A stretch of DNA of 64,000 bases. Source: Brevundimonas halotolerans. GTDB taxonomy: Bacteria > Pseudomonadota > Alphaproteobacteria > Caulobacterales > Caulobacteraceae. The stretch's first letter is position 1; the number at the start of each line of letters is the position of its first letter. The position numbers and the translations under genes were made by a program. Positions 16,161 through 24,293 of this stretch are shown piece by piece. The stretch covers positions 1-64,000 of the forward strand of contig NZ_QTTA01000001.1 in NCBI RefSeq assembly GCF_003730275.1. Direction: 5' to 3'. The notes beneath the pieces are model-generated. The model did no database searches. It was not told the DNA's origin and was given only the letters and a program-made list of their open reading frames with translations.

Positions 16161-17291
16161 TCAATCTTTGGGGGCAAGTGCGGAAATGAGGGCGGCCGAA
16201 ACCTGATCCACCTCATTGTCGGAAAGGTACGGGTGCATCGGCAGGCTGAGCACCACGCGAGACAGCTGCTCGGCCGCCGGCAGGGAGCCCTCTCCCGCGC
16301 CGTATTCCAGATACGCCGACTGGAGATGCATCGGCCGCGGATAGTAGACGTTTGACGGGATGCCAGCAGCCTTGAGTCGGGCTTGGACGCCGTCCCGGTC
16401 GTCGACCTTCACCGTGTACTGGGCCCAGGCAAAGCGATCATCCCCTTCGGCGAGCTGTGGTGTGGCGACGTGGCCCTTCAGGCGCTCGGTATAGCGCTGC
16501 GCGACTGCGTGGCGCTTTTCGAGCTCGTCGCGGAAGGCCGCCAGTTTTGGGATGAGAATTGCAGCCTGAAGCGTATCGAGGCGGCTGTTCACGCCCACGC
16601 GAACCACGTCGTATTTTTCCTGCCCCTTACCGTGCAGACAGATGGAACGGATCACGGCTGCGATACGGTCGTCATCTGTGAAGACCGCGCCGCCGTCGCC
16701 GTAGCATCCGAGGGGCTTTGCGGGGAAGAAGCTGGTGGTGGTGATGTCGGCGATGCCGGAGCCGACCCGGCGACCCTTGAAACTGGCGCCGAAGCCCTGC
16801 GCTGCGTCCGAAATGAAGGCGAGACCTTGCCGGTCGGCCAGATCTCGCGCGCGATCATAGTCGACGGGAAGTCCGAACAGGTCCACGGTCATCAGTGCGG
16901 CGGGCCGCAGCCGCCCTTCTTTTCGGGTCTGCTCGATAGCCGCCTCGGCGCTGTCGAAGTCGATGTTGAAGGTGTCGGGATCGGAATCCACAAACACCGG
17001 CCGGGCACCCAGAAGCAGGATCACCTCGGCCGTCGCCGTGTAGGTGAAGCTGGGAACGAAGACTGCATCTCCGACCCCTATTCCCAGCGCCATCAGCGCT
17101 AATTGCAGAGCGTCCGTGCCGTTGGCACAGGTCACGACGCGCTTGGCCCCACTGAAGTCGGCCAGCGCAGCTTCGAGCTCCCGCACTTCGGGGCCCTGGA
17201 TAAAGGCCTGCGCGTCGAGAACACCCTGGATGCGGGCGTCGATCTCCGGCTTGAGCAAGGCGTATTGGGTCTTTAGATCAATGAATTGCAT
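16161..17291 (-). CDS. wbpE: DegT/DnrJ-family sugar aminotransferase, WbpE type
   Basis: A 376-residue PLP enzyme of the DegT/DnrJ/EryC1 family. It starts MQFIDLKTQYALLKPEID, typical of WbpE/WlbC, which transfers an amino group from glutamate to the 3-keto position of UDP-GlcNAcA. PLP-site blocks are CANGTDALQLALMALGIG, FISDAAQGFGASFKG and the Schiff-base lysine in SFFPAKPLGCYGDGGA. In the known pathway WbpB makes the 3-keto intermediate and WbpE aminates it, as a coupled pair; both genes are present here. It lies between the acyltransferase (12-base gap) and wbpA. Confidence 0.93.
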   Translation of the reverse strand: MQFIDLKTQYALLKPEIDARIQGVLDAQAFIQGPEVRELEAALADFSGAKRVVTCANGTDALQLALMALGIGVGDAVFVPSFTYTATAEVILLLGARPVFVDSDPDTFNIDFDSAEAAIEQTRKEGRLRPAALMTVDLFGLPVDYDRARDLADRQGLAFISDAAQGFGASFKGRRVGSGIADITTTSFFPAKPLGCYGDGGAVFTDDDRIAAVIRSICLHGKGQEKYDVVRVGVNSRLDTLQAAILIPKLAAFRDELEKRHAVAQRYTERLKGHVATPQLAEGDDRFAWAQYTVKVDDRDGVQARLKAAGIPSNVYYPRPMHLQSAYLEYGAGEGSLPAAEQLSRVVLSLPMHPYLSDNEVDQVSAALISALAPKD

Positions 17292-17303
17292 GGAAATTCC
17301 GGA

Positions 17304-18197
17304 TTAGCGAACAGAGCGGAGGTGGGTCAGGAAGCGATCATGTGGAATGGCGAAATTGCCACTGACGGTCGCACCCGCAGGTACGTCGCGCGTGACCACG
17401 GCCCCGATGCTGACCTTGGCCTTCTCGCCAATGCGGGCGCCGTTGATGATGACCGAGGACGGTCCGATATAGGCTTCGTCTCCGATCTCGACCCGGCCGA
17501 GGATATTGACGAGGGCGCAAACCTGCACGCGACGCCCGATCTGAACGTCGTGGGCGATATAGACGAGGTTGTCGACAACCGTCTCCTCGCCCAGCGTGGT
17601 TTCACCACCGAACAGGGCACGCGCGACGCAGACGTTGGAAAGGAGTTCGACGTACGACTTCAACCTCACGCCGCCCAGTTGCGGGATGATACGCTGGCGA
17701 CCGCCGATTATGCCCGTGTTGAAGCCAGGAACGCCGAGGCTGACCCCGGGATGAAGAACGCAGTCAGACTCTACCACGACGCCGGGAGCAATCGACACAT
17801 GGGCACCGATCCGGACCCGCGCGCCGATCTCGACACCATGATCCGCGATCCGCGCGGAGGGGTCGATCATGGCAGAGGGATCGACCCGGTTGGGCCGACC
17901 GCGAAGCTCGGCTTCACGATGCGCCGCCACAGCTGCGTGAAGCTCTGCATGCGCGGCGTCAGGGGCCTCAGCCACGGCCACAGCGAAGCGGACATCGAGA
18001 AGACCTGCTATCTCGGGCGTCGTAATGACGGCTGCCACCCGAGGATTGGCGTTCACTTCATCGGCGTATCTCGCTGCGCGCAGGGGGACACACAAACGGT
18101 CCAGGGGGGTGGACAGTTTGCCAGTCAGCGCAAAGTCACCGTCCCGAAGGACGGAGTAGCCAGCTGCGTCGGCAAATTGCGACAGTCTATGGGTCAC
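17304..18197 (-). CDS. LpxD-like hexapeptide N-acyltransferase, probable WbpD counterpart
   Basis: A 297-residue acyltransferase. An N-terminal domain of about 105 residues, LpxD-like in layout rather than the PglD-like Rossmann type, is followed by left-handed beta-helix repeats such as VDPSAMIDPSARIADHGVEI. The catalytic-type histidine is in NLVYIAHDVQIG, and the C-terminus is VSGNFAIPHDRFLTHLRS. By position it should acylate the C3 amino group made by WbpE; the usual WbpD/WlbB enzyme is shorter and lacks this N-terminal domain. The acyl group could be acetyl or something longer. The start overlaps the wbpB-like stop by four bases. Confidence 0.8.
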   Translation of the reverse strand: MTHRLSQFADAAGYSVLRDGDFALTGKLSTPLDRLCVPLRAARYADEVNANPRVAAVITTPEIAGLLDVRFAVAVAEAPDAAHAELHAAVAAHREAELRGRPNRVDPSAMIDPSARIADHGVEIGARVRIGAHVSIAPGVVVESDCVLHPGVSLGVPGFNTGIIGGRQRIIPQLGGVRLKSYVELLSNVCVARALFGGETTLGEETVVDNLVYIAHDVQIGRRVQVCALVNILGRVEIGDEAYIGPSSVIINGARIGEKAKVSIGAVVTRDVPAGATVSGNFAIPHDRFLTHLRSVR

Positions 18198-19189
18198 GCA
18201 AGCCCCCCGGCGGCAGCATCAGCTTGGCGCAGCAAACGGAGAACAGGAATGGCCTCCTGCGGGCCGGTACGCGTCCCCCCGCGACCCGAGGCGGCATCAA
18301 GGAAAGTTCGCATTTCCATTTCCAGAGGTTCGTCCGCCGGCCAGTCGACCGGCTCGCCTTCGCCCTTTATAAAGCGCGCCACCGACCCGGATGTGTCGAC
18401 ATAGTCGCGGTAGATGACAAGCTTGCGTTCACGACTCGGAGCTGTGTCTTCGAACACCAGCGCCCCCTCGGTGCCGAGCACGGTGAGCTTGTGCTCCTTG
18501 TAAGGCGACAGCCACGAGACATTGACTTGCGCGGTAACGCCGTTCGGGAATCGGAGTTGCACAAAATACTGGTCCGGCACGGCGGGGTCGACAACACGAA
18601 CAGGCAGCGCCCCCACATGTGTGGGCTCTTGACCCGTCAGGCCGAGGATCATGGAAAAATCATGCGGCGCCATGCTCCACAGGGCATTCTCCTCGCTACG
18701 GATCGCCCCGGGATTGAGTCGATGCGAAGTTACATGTCTCAGCTCACCGATCGCGCCTTCTTGGACCATTCGCTTCAAGGTGACGAAGGCCGGGTGGTAT
18801 TGCAGCAGATGTCCGACCATCAGGGGCAGCTTCATCTCATTCGCCTTGGCCGCGAGCGCCTCGGCGTCACCCAGCTCGAGAGCCAGAGGCTTCTCGACGA
18901 ACACAGGCTTGCCCGCCTCGAGCGCACGCATCGCCAAACGTGCATGGTCGACGGCCGGGGCCGCGATCGCCACGGCCTGAATATCCTTTGAGAAGGCGGC
19001 CTCTAGATCGTCGGTCACACGCACGCCCCCCAATTCGGAAGCATAGTCCGCCAACCGGTCAGCTGCCGGGTCAATGATCAGCTCAAGCGCACCGAGGCGA
19101 GCAAGGACGCGAGCAATATTGCGGCCCCAACGCCCACACCCGATCAGTGCGGTCCGGGGGAAATCGGCAGCAGTCGCGGAAACCATCAA
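18194..19189 (-). CDS. wbpB: Gfo/Idh/MocA-family oxidoreductase, WbpB type
   Basis: A 331-residue NAD-dependent oxidoreductase. The N-terminal nucleotide-binding fold has TALIGCGRWGRNIARVLARL, and the family signature lysine is in AGKPVFVEKPLALELGDAEA. The C-terminal domain includes SHRLNPGAIRSEENALW and the block around MAPHDFSMILGLTG. In the WbpA-B-E-D pathway it oxidises C3 of UDP-GlcNAc-uronate to the keto form that WbpE aminates. It overlaps both neighbours by four bases, so it belongs firmly to the operon. MMV gives two possible starts one codon apart. Confidence 0.88.
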   Translation of the reverse strand: MMVSATAADFPRTALIGCGRWGRNIARVLARLGALELIIDPAADRLADYASELGGVRVTDDLEAAFSKDIQAVAIAAPAVDHARLAMRALEAGKPVFVEKPLALELGDAEALAAKANEMKLPLMVGHLLQYHPAFVTLKRMVQEGAIGELRHVTSHRLNPGAIRSEENALWSMAPHDFSMILGLTGQEPTHVGALPVRVVDPAVPDQYFVQLRFPNGVTAQVNVSWLSPYKEHKLTVLGTEGALVFEDTAPSRERKLVIYRDYVDTSGSVARFIKGEGEPVDWPADEPLEMEMRTFLDAASGRGGTRTGPQEAIPVLRLLRQADAAAGGLA

Positions 19190-20193
19190 TTTTCTTTCTT
19201 GTTTCGGTGAGCCTGAAACCAGCTCGCAAAGGCAGGAACCCCGACGCTGATCGGAGTGGATGGCCTGTAGTCGATCAGCGCTTCAAGAAGATCCGCCGAG
19301 GCAAACGTGTCTGGTACATCGCCATCCTGCATCGGCAGGAATTCTTTTCTTGCCTCGAAGCCGAGCGCCTTTTCGAGCTCGGCTATGTACTCCATCAATT
19401 GGGCAGGCTTGCCACCCCCAATGTTGACTAAGCGCCAGGGCGCGGCCGGCGACAGGGTGTCCCCCATGACCGGAGTTGCCGTTCCCGGGACGACATCGAC
19501 CAGCCGCACAACTGCCTCGACCAGGTCTTCGACGAACGTGAAATCCCGCGTCATCTTGCCATTCCCGAAGACTTGGATGGGCGTGCCATCCACCATGGCT
19601 CGAGCGAATTTTGAGAGGGCCAGATCCGGCCGCTCCCATGGCCCGTAGACCGTGAAGAACCGGAAGAATGTCGTGGGGATATCGAACAGGTGCGAATAGC
19701 TGTGCCCCATCAGCTCATTGGCGGCCTTCGACGCTGCGTAGAGCGTGAGCGGATGCACCGCCCGATCCGTTTCATGGAATGGCATCGCCGTATTGGCGCC
19801 ATAAGCCGAACTTGTGGAAGCGCAAAGCAGGTGACGAGGCTTCATCCGGCGCGCGCATTCCAGGACATTGAAAGTGCCGACGAGGTTGGACCCTATGTAG
19901 GCGTCAGGGTGATCAATGCTGTAGCGCACGCCCGCCTGGGCGGCGAGGTGGATAACGACTTCAGGCCTCGCCTCGGTCCAAACTGCTTCCAGGGCAGCCA
20001 TGTCCTGCAAATCCAAGCGGTGCAGATGGAACTCCCCGAAGCCTTCAAGAATCCGGTTGCGATCTTCCTTCAAGGCTGGGTCATAATACGGCGTGAAGTT
20101 GTCGACGCCAACGACGGTATGCCCGGCGTCCAGCAGTCTTCGAGCCAGGTGGAAGCCAATGAAGCCTGCAGTGCCCGTGATCAGGTACCTCAT
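19186..20193 (-). CDS. UDP-glucuronate 4-epimerase-type SDR (LspL/WbpP-like)
   Basis: A 335-residue extended short-chain dehydrogenase. The NAD-binding motif TGTAGFIGFHLARRLLDAGH is at the N-terminus. The active site has ASTSSAYGAN and YAASK, and [21 protein letters not shown] is the hallmark of UDP-GlcA 4-epimerases that produce UDP-galacturonate. C4 epimerisation of another UDP-uronate is also possible. It overlaps the dehydratase stop by four bases (ATGA) and wbpB by four. A degenerate relative lies at 152-635, about 80 percent similar by eye over the shared part, which suggests an old duplication or exchange at the far end of the locus. Confidence 0.87.
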   Translation of the reverse strand: MRYLITGTAGFIGFHLARRLLDAGHTVVGVDNFTPYYDPALKEDRNRILEGFGEFHLHRLDLQDMAALEAVWTEARPEVVIHLAAQAGVRYSIDHPDAYIGSNLVGTFNVLECARRMKPRHLLCASTSSAYGANTAMPFHETDRAVHPLTLYAASKAANELMGHSYSHLFDIPTTFFRFFTVYGPWERPDLALSKFARAMVDGTPIQVFGNGKMTRDFTFVEDLVEAVVRLVDVVPGTATPVMGDTLSPAAPWRLVNIGGGKPAQLMEYIAELEKALGFEARKEFLPMQDGDVPDTFASADLLEALIDYRPSTPISVGVPAFASWFQAHRNKKEN

Positions 20194-22109
20194 GATGGGG
20201 TCCTCGCGTCCCGGGGGGCACGAACATCAGCAATCGCCTGAGAGAGCAACATCGTCACTTCGTGCCCCGCATTCATGCGGGCTGCAGAGACCAGCGTCTG
20301 CAGGCGCGCCGTGTCGAGGCGGCCGGCACCGGTCCGGCCCATGACCTCAAGGATGCCGTCGACACAGGGGCGGGGATCCTCGCCATCGTCAGACAGGATT
20401 TCGGCGATCTTCTCACCCTGCTTCAGGCCCGTGTACTCGATCTTGATGTCCACGTCCGGCGTCTTGCCGCTCAGCTCGATCATCTGGCGGGCCAAGTCGG
20501 CGATGCGAACCGGCTCGCCCATCTCCAGCAGGAATTTCGAAGGCCCTTCATCCGCACGGGCGGCCTTCACCGCCGTGCTGTGCAGAACCAGTTGTACGGC
20601 CTCGGGGATGGTCATGAAATAGCGGTTCACGTCGGGGTGGGTGACGGTCACCGGTCCACCCCGGGCGATCTGGTCGCGGAAGATCGGTACCACCGACCCG
20701 GCCGAGCCCAGCACATTGCCAAAACGCACAGCCGACAGGCGCGTGCCGCTTTCGGGCACCAGCTCTAGCAGGGTTTCAGCGATCCGCTTGGTCGCGCCCA
20801 TGACATTGGACGGATCAACCGCCTTGTCGGTCGAGATCAGGACGAACTGGGCCGCCTTGGCCGCCGTCGCGGCGCGGATTACATTCCAGGTGCCCTGGAC
20901 GTTGGTCAGCACACCCTCGGCCGGATTGTTCTCGACCAGGGCCACATGCTTGAGGGCCGCAGCGTGGAAGACGATATCGGGGCGTTCCTGGTCGAACACC
21001 TCACGGATGCGGGCTTCGTCGCGGACATTGGCCAAAACGGCCCGGCGGGTCATGGCGGTCTTCACACCGCCCAGCTCCCGATCAATCTCGAACAGCTGAA
21101 ATTCGGAGTGATCCAGCAGGGTCAGGTGACCACAACCAAGCTGCACCATCTGGCGCGCGATCTCCGATCCGATACTGCCCCCTGCACCGGTTACCAGGAT
21201 GCGCTTGCCCCGGATCAGGTCCTCGACCGGCCCGGTCGGCAAGGAAATCGGCTGTCGCGGCAGGAATTCCTCCAACGGGATTTCGGTGAGCAGGTCGGCT
21301 CTTGGGCCCGGAGCGCCGACCTCAGTCAGGACGTGGGGCCGCAGGAGGGTGTGGCCGGCCTTCTTCAGTTCGCCGACGCGCTGGGGCGTCAGGCCAAAGC
21401 TGTGGACAGGATCCTGCAGGAACAGAATGCCGGGCACCGGCTCGTCGCGCCGGCGAAAGGGAATATGCTGGTCCCGCCAGACCTCAAGCGCAAGTATCGC
21501 CGGCACACCCTGAAGTCTCATGCCGACTTCCGCGACGTCCGGGGTTACGATCCCCACGGGCTGGTAGGGCTGGTCCGCATCGGCCTGCAAAAGGCGGATC
21601 TGGCGGTCGGCGTCGGCCAGCGAGCCCACCAGGATCAAAGGCGTCCGGTCGTCGGATATCTTCCGCCACCAGGTGGGCAGAAGGTGATGAATCAGTTCGG
21701 ACTCGCGCGGGAGACGCCAGAGGAGGCGGACGCCGACGAGAAACAGAACGCTCAGAACCGCCGTGAGGGGGATGACAGAGCGGGGAAGCTGCACCCCCCG
21801 GTCGACCGCAAAGATGGCGAGCAGAAAAAAGGCAACCGTCAGGACGACATTCCGGCCAAGAGCCACAACGTCCCGGACCGAGGCGAACCGCCAGGCGGTC
21901 CGTTCGGTCTGAAAAACAGCCTCGACCAACGCGCCGATCAGGGCGTAGAGCGCCGCCCAGCCGATCACGCGGATCGCGTCACCGCCCTGGAACCACCATT
22001 CGATGGGAAGGGCCCGGCGCAGTTCATAGGCCAGAAGAAAACCAACAAACAGCGCCCCGATGTGGATCAGGTATTTCGCTGCCCAGGTCGCTGTCAGAGA
22101 TGCACGCAT
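20190..22109 (-). CDS. wbpM: Membrane-bound UDP-GlcNAc 4,6-dehydratase, WbpM/FlaA1 family
   Basis: A 639-residue protein, the first gene of the leftward operon. The first 150 residues carry four hydrophobic helices, for example IGALFVGFLLAYEL and VVLTVAFFLLAIFAV. A CoA-binding-like domain follows, then the SDR dehydratase from about residue 300 (KRILVTGAGGSIGSEIARQM). The catalytic site is STDKAVDPSNVMGATKRIAE, with methionine in place of the usual tyrosine, as is normal for WbpM-type enzymes. These convert UDP-GlcNAc to a 4-keto-6-deoxy sugar for FucNAc or QuiNAc synthesis. It overlaps the epimerase start by ATGA and is divergent from the wza-like gene across 273 bases. Confidence 0.93.
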   Translation of the reverse strand: MRASLTATWAAKYLIHIGALFVGFLLAYELRRALPIEWWFQGGDAIRVIGWAALYALIGALVEAVFQTERTAWRFASVRDVVALGRNVVLTVAFFLLAIFAVDRGVQLPRSVIPLTAVLSVLFLVGVRLLWRLPRESELIHHLLPTWWRKISDDRTPLILVGSLADADRQIRLLQADADQPYQPVGIVTPDVAEVGMRLQGVPAILALEVWRDQHIPFRRRDEPVPGILFLQDPVHSFGLTPQRVGELKKAGHTLLRPHVLTEVGAPGPRADLLTEIPLEEFLPRQPISLPTGPVEDLIRGKRILVTGAGGSIGSEIARQMVQLGCGHLTLLDHSEFQLFEIDRELGGVKTAMTRRAVLANVRDEARIREVFDQERPDIVFHAAALKHVALVENNPAEGVLTNVQGTWNVIRAATAAKAAQFVLISTDKAVDPSNVMGATKRIAETLLELVPESGTRLSAVRFGNVLGSAGSVVPIFRDQIARGGPVTVTHPDVNRYFMTIPEAVQLVLHSTAVKAARADEGPSKFLLEMGEPVRIADLARQMIELSGKTPDVDIKIEYTGLKQGEKIAEILSDDGEDPRPCVDGILEVMGRTGAGRLDTARLQTLVSAARMNAGHEVTMLLSQAIADVRAPRDARTPS

Positions 22110-22382
22110 TTCGGCCTCATACCCGAAACCACTTATATTTATATGACAAATTTACCTCCCAAACCTGATTTCCTCAGTCCGGGGCGTTTCCAACCCACCG
22201 CTTGCTCGAGCGCTGGTTGAGATTTCGGTCATTCCCTGCCTTGGCTCGCCCGAAGGGTCCAGAAAAAAATCCGTGGTTTCACGCGCGGTGGTGGCACAAT
22301 CTCCTATTGGGGGCTATCAGATCCCGGTCGCACACAGGGGGCCTCTCCTGCATGCGGTCCGACCACCGGGAGTTTGTTCGCC

Positions 22383-23066
22383 ATGCGCATTGTTCTGCTG
22401 CTGATCTCGATCCTCGCCCTCGGCGCCTGCACGAGCTCTGGCGGACCCAAGGAAGGGTCGATCCCGACCGACACCCTCCTGGCCACCTCGGCCGGCGGCG
22501 CGACCGCCTCGGGTGAGTATCGCATCGGCGCGACCGACCTGCTGCGCATCAATGTGTTCCGCGTGCCCGACCTTTCGTTCGAAGAAATCCGGGTGGACGC
22601 GTCGGGCGTCATCCAGATGCCCCTCATCGGAACCGTGCAGGCGGAAGGACTTACGCCCAACGAACTCAGTGAGTCCCTCGCCGCCCGGCTGGGCGCGCAA
22701 TACCTGCGCAACCCGCAGATCACGGTGACCGTGCTGGAGGCAGCCAGCCAGAAGATTACCGTCGACGGCGCCGTGACCCAACCCGGCGTCTACGAGATGC
22801 AGGGCCGCACCACCCTGCTCCAGGCCGTGGCCATGGCGCGCGGCCCGATCGCGGGGGCGGATCTCAATAGCGTCGTCATTTTCCGAACGATCGAGGGACA
22901 GCGTCAGTTTGCCGTGTTTGACTTGGCTGCCATCCGCGCGGGCGAAGCGCCGGATCCGGTGGTGCTGGGCGATGATGTGATCGTCGTGGACACCTCCTTC
23001 CTCAGCGACGTGATCCAGCAGGTCGTCCGCGCGGCGCCGTCCCTCTATCTGTTCCGCACCATCTAG
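22383..23066 (+). CDS. Polysaccharide export outer-membrane lipoprotein, Wza/GumB type
   Basis: A 227-residue lipoprotein. The signal peptide MRIVLLLISILALGACTSS has a lipobox ending at Cys17. A polysaccharide export (PES) domain follows, with YRIGATDLLRINVFRVPDLS, then an SLBB domain with ITVDGAVTQPGVYEMQG and TLLQAVAMARGP. It would form the periplasmic/outer-membrane export channel with a Wzc-type partner. It is shorter than E. coli Wza (379 residues), matching GumB/short-form exporters. Start: ATG 22383, ten bases after GGGAG; an in-frame TTG at 22374 is too close to it. It leads a rightward operon. Confidence 0.9.
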   Translation: MRIVLLLISILALGACTSSGGPKEGSIPTDTLLATSAGGATASGEYRIGATDLLRINVFRVPDLSFEEIRVDASGVIQMPLIGTVQAEGLTPNELSESLAARLGAQYLRNPQITVTVLEAASQKITVDGAVTQPGVYEMQGRTTLLQAVAMARGPIAGADLNSVVIFRTIEGQRQFAVFDLAAIRAGEAPDPVVLGDDVIVVDTSFLSDVIQQVVRAAPSLYLFRTI

Positions 23067-23075
23067 GCCGCCGCG

Positions 23076-24104
23076 GTGAGGCGGCGCAGCCATCGTGGCC
23101 TTGCCCCCGCCGCCCTCTGCGCGGGCCTTGCCCTGATCCTGACCGGTTGCAGGACGGAGGGGCCGGTTCCGCCCGACGCCTATGGCTCCGGAGCCGAGGT
23201 CGCGACGCCCCGGGATCGCCTGAACGCGCTCAACGCGCTCGACGCCCGGGTCAATGCGGTGGGGTTCCGGCTGTCCGTCGCCAATGTCGAACTCTGTCCC
23301 CGGACCGGCCCGATCACCGGCCTGCTTCTCCACGCCGAAAGCCAGTATGCGGACTATCTCAGGGCCGCCGCCCGCGAAGACTGGCAGCTGAGAGGCGACC
23401 TGCCCGGCGTTGCTGCCGTCGCGCCGGACAGTCCGGCAGCCGACGCCGGCCTCAGGGTCGGAGACCTGCTCCTGTCCGCGGACGGCAAGCCGTTTCTGGA
23501 AGGGGGCCCTGTGGGGGACGCCGGATTCGACGGCTTGTCCGGGAATCTGGCTCGATTGGCCGACGCGCTTTACGACGGCTCAGCCGAACTCCTCGTGCAG
23601 CGGGACGGCCAACGCCTCACGGTGGTGCTCGGCAGCGTTACGGGTTGCGCCTATCCGTTCCAGCTTGATCCGTCTGCGGACTTCTATGCCAAGGGCGATG
23701 GCGAGCGGGTGTTCATCAGCTCGGCCCTGGCCGCGTTCAGCCCGCTGGACGATGACCTGGCTGTCGTCCTGGGTCATGAGTTGGCCCACAATATTCTGGA
23801 CCACCGCGCCTATTTCGATGAGGTCGGCCTTGCACGGGATGTGCTCGGCAACTGGGGGGTCGCACCCTGGGAGCTAGTCCGGGCCGAGCGGGAGGCCGAT
23901 CGTGTGGGCCTCTATCTTTCGGCCCGGGCGGGCTATGACCCCGCGCGGGCCGGACCCTATTGGCGCATGCTGTCGGCGCGCCTTCCCCAGTTGCGGATGG
24001 TGCAGTGGGGGCACCCCTCGGCCGGCGAGCGCATACAGTTGCTGGAGGGCGTGGCTGAGGAGATTGCTGTCCTCCAAGCCGCCGGTGAGCCCCTCATACC
24101 CTGA
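23076..24104 (+). CDS. M48-family metalloprotease lipoprotein with PDZ domain
   Basis: A 342-residue protein starting with GTG at 23076, nine bases after the export lipoprotein gene. The signal peptide has a lipobox, LALILTGCRTE, so it is probably anchored in a membrane facing the periplasm. A PDZ-like segment (VAPDSPAADAGLRVGDLLL) comes at about residues 110-185. The peptidase domain has the zinc motif in VVLGHELAHNILDH (HELAH) and the third ligand in EREADRVGLYLSARAGYDP. Related BepA/LoiP-type M48 proteins handle outer-membrane assembly, so quality control of the export channel is a reasonable guess. This order inside an export operon is unusual. Confidence 0.85.
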   Translation: MRRRSHRGLAPAALCAGLALILTGCRTEGPVPPDAYGSGAEVATPRDRLNALNALDARVNAVGFRLSVANVELCPRTGPITGLLLHAESQYADYLRAAAREDWQLRGDLPGVAAVAPDSPAADAGLRVGDLLLSADGKPFLEGGPVGDAGFDGLSGNLARLADALYDGSAELLVQRDGQRLTVVLGSVTGCAYPFQLDPSADFYAKGDGERVFISSALAAFSPLDDDLAVVLGHELAHNILDHRAYFDEVGLARDVLGNWGVAPWELVRAEREADRVGLYLSARAGYDPARAGPYWRMLSARLPQLRMVQWGHPSAGERIQLLEGVAEEIAVLQAAGEPLIP

Positions 24105-24293
24105 TATCAGACCGTTTCGGCTGCCCTTGTCGACTTGCGAGTATGGTCTGCCAGCGACAGTCGCGCCGTCAATCGTCGCGCAATGCGCCAGTCGGTTGAT
24201 TTCACGTCTCGCCCCCCGGGTAAGTATACGGTATCAGCCCTCTGGAAGCGCCCGCGGGGCAGGCGCGCGTACGTTCAGTATCAGGATATGATG

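Noticed and set aside
16161..17291. The DegT aminotransferase as the missing LegC of the nonulosonate pathway
   Set aside because: Its N-terminus and its coupling to wbpB and wbpA fit the 3-aminating WbpE type; it is 17 kb away from the LegB-like gene and in a different operon.
24135..24293. TTG start at 24135 extending the Wzc-like kinase by about 53 residues
   Set aside because: The extra N-terminus (MRVWSASDSR and on) is basic and unlike Wzz domains, while an ATG cluster with AGGA lies at 24288-24296.
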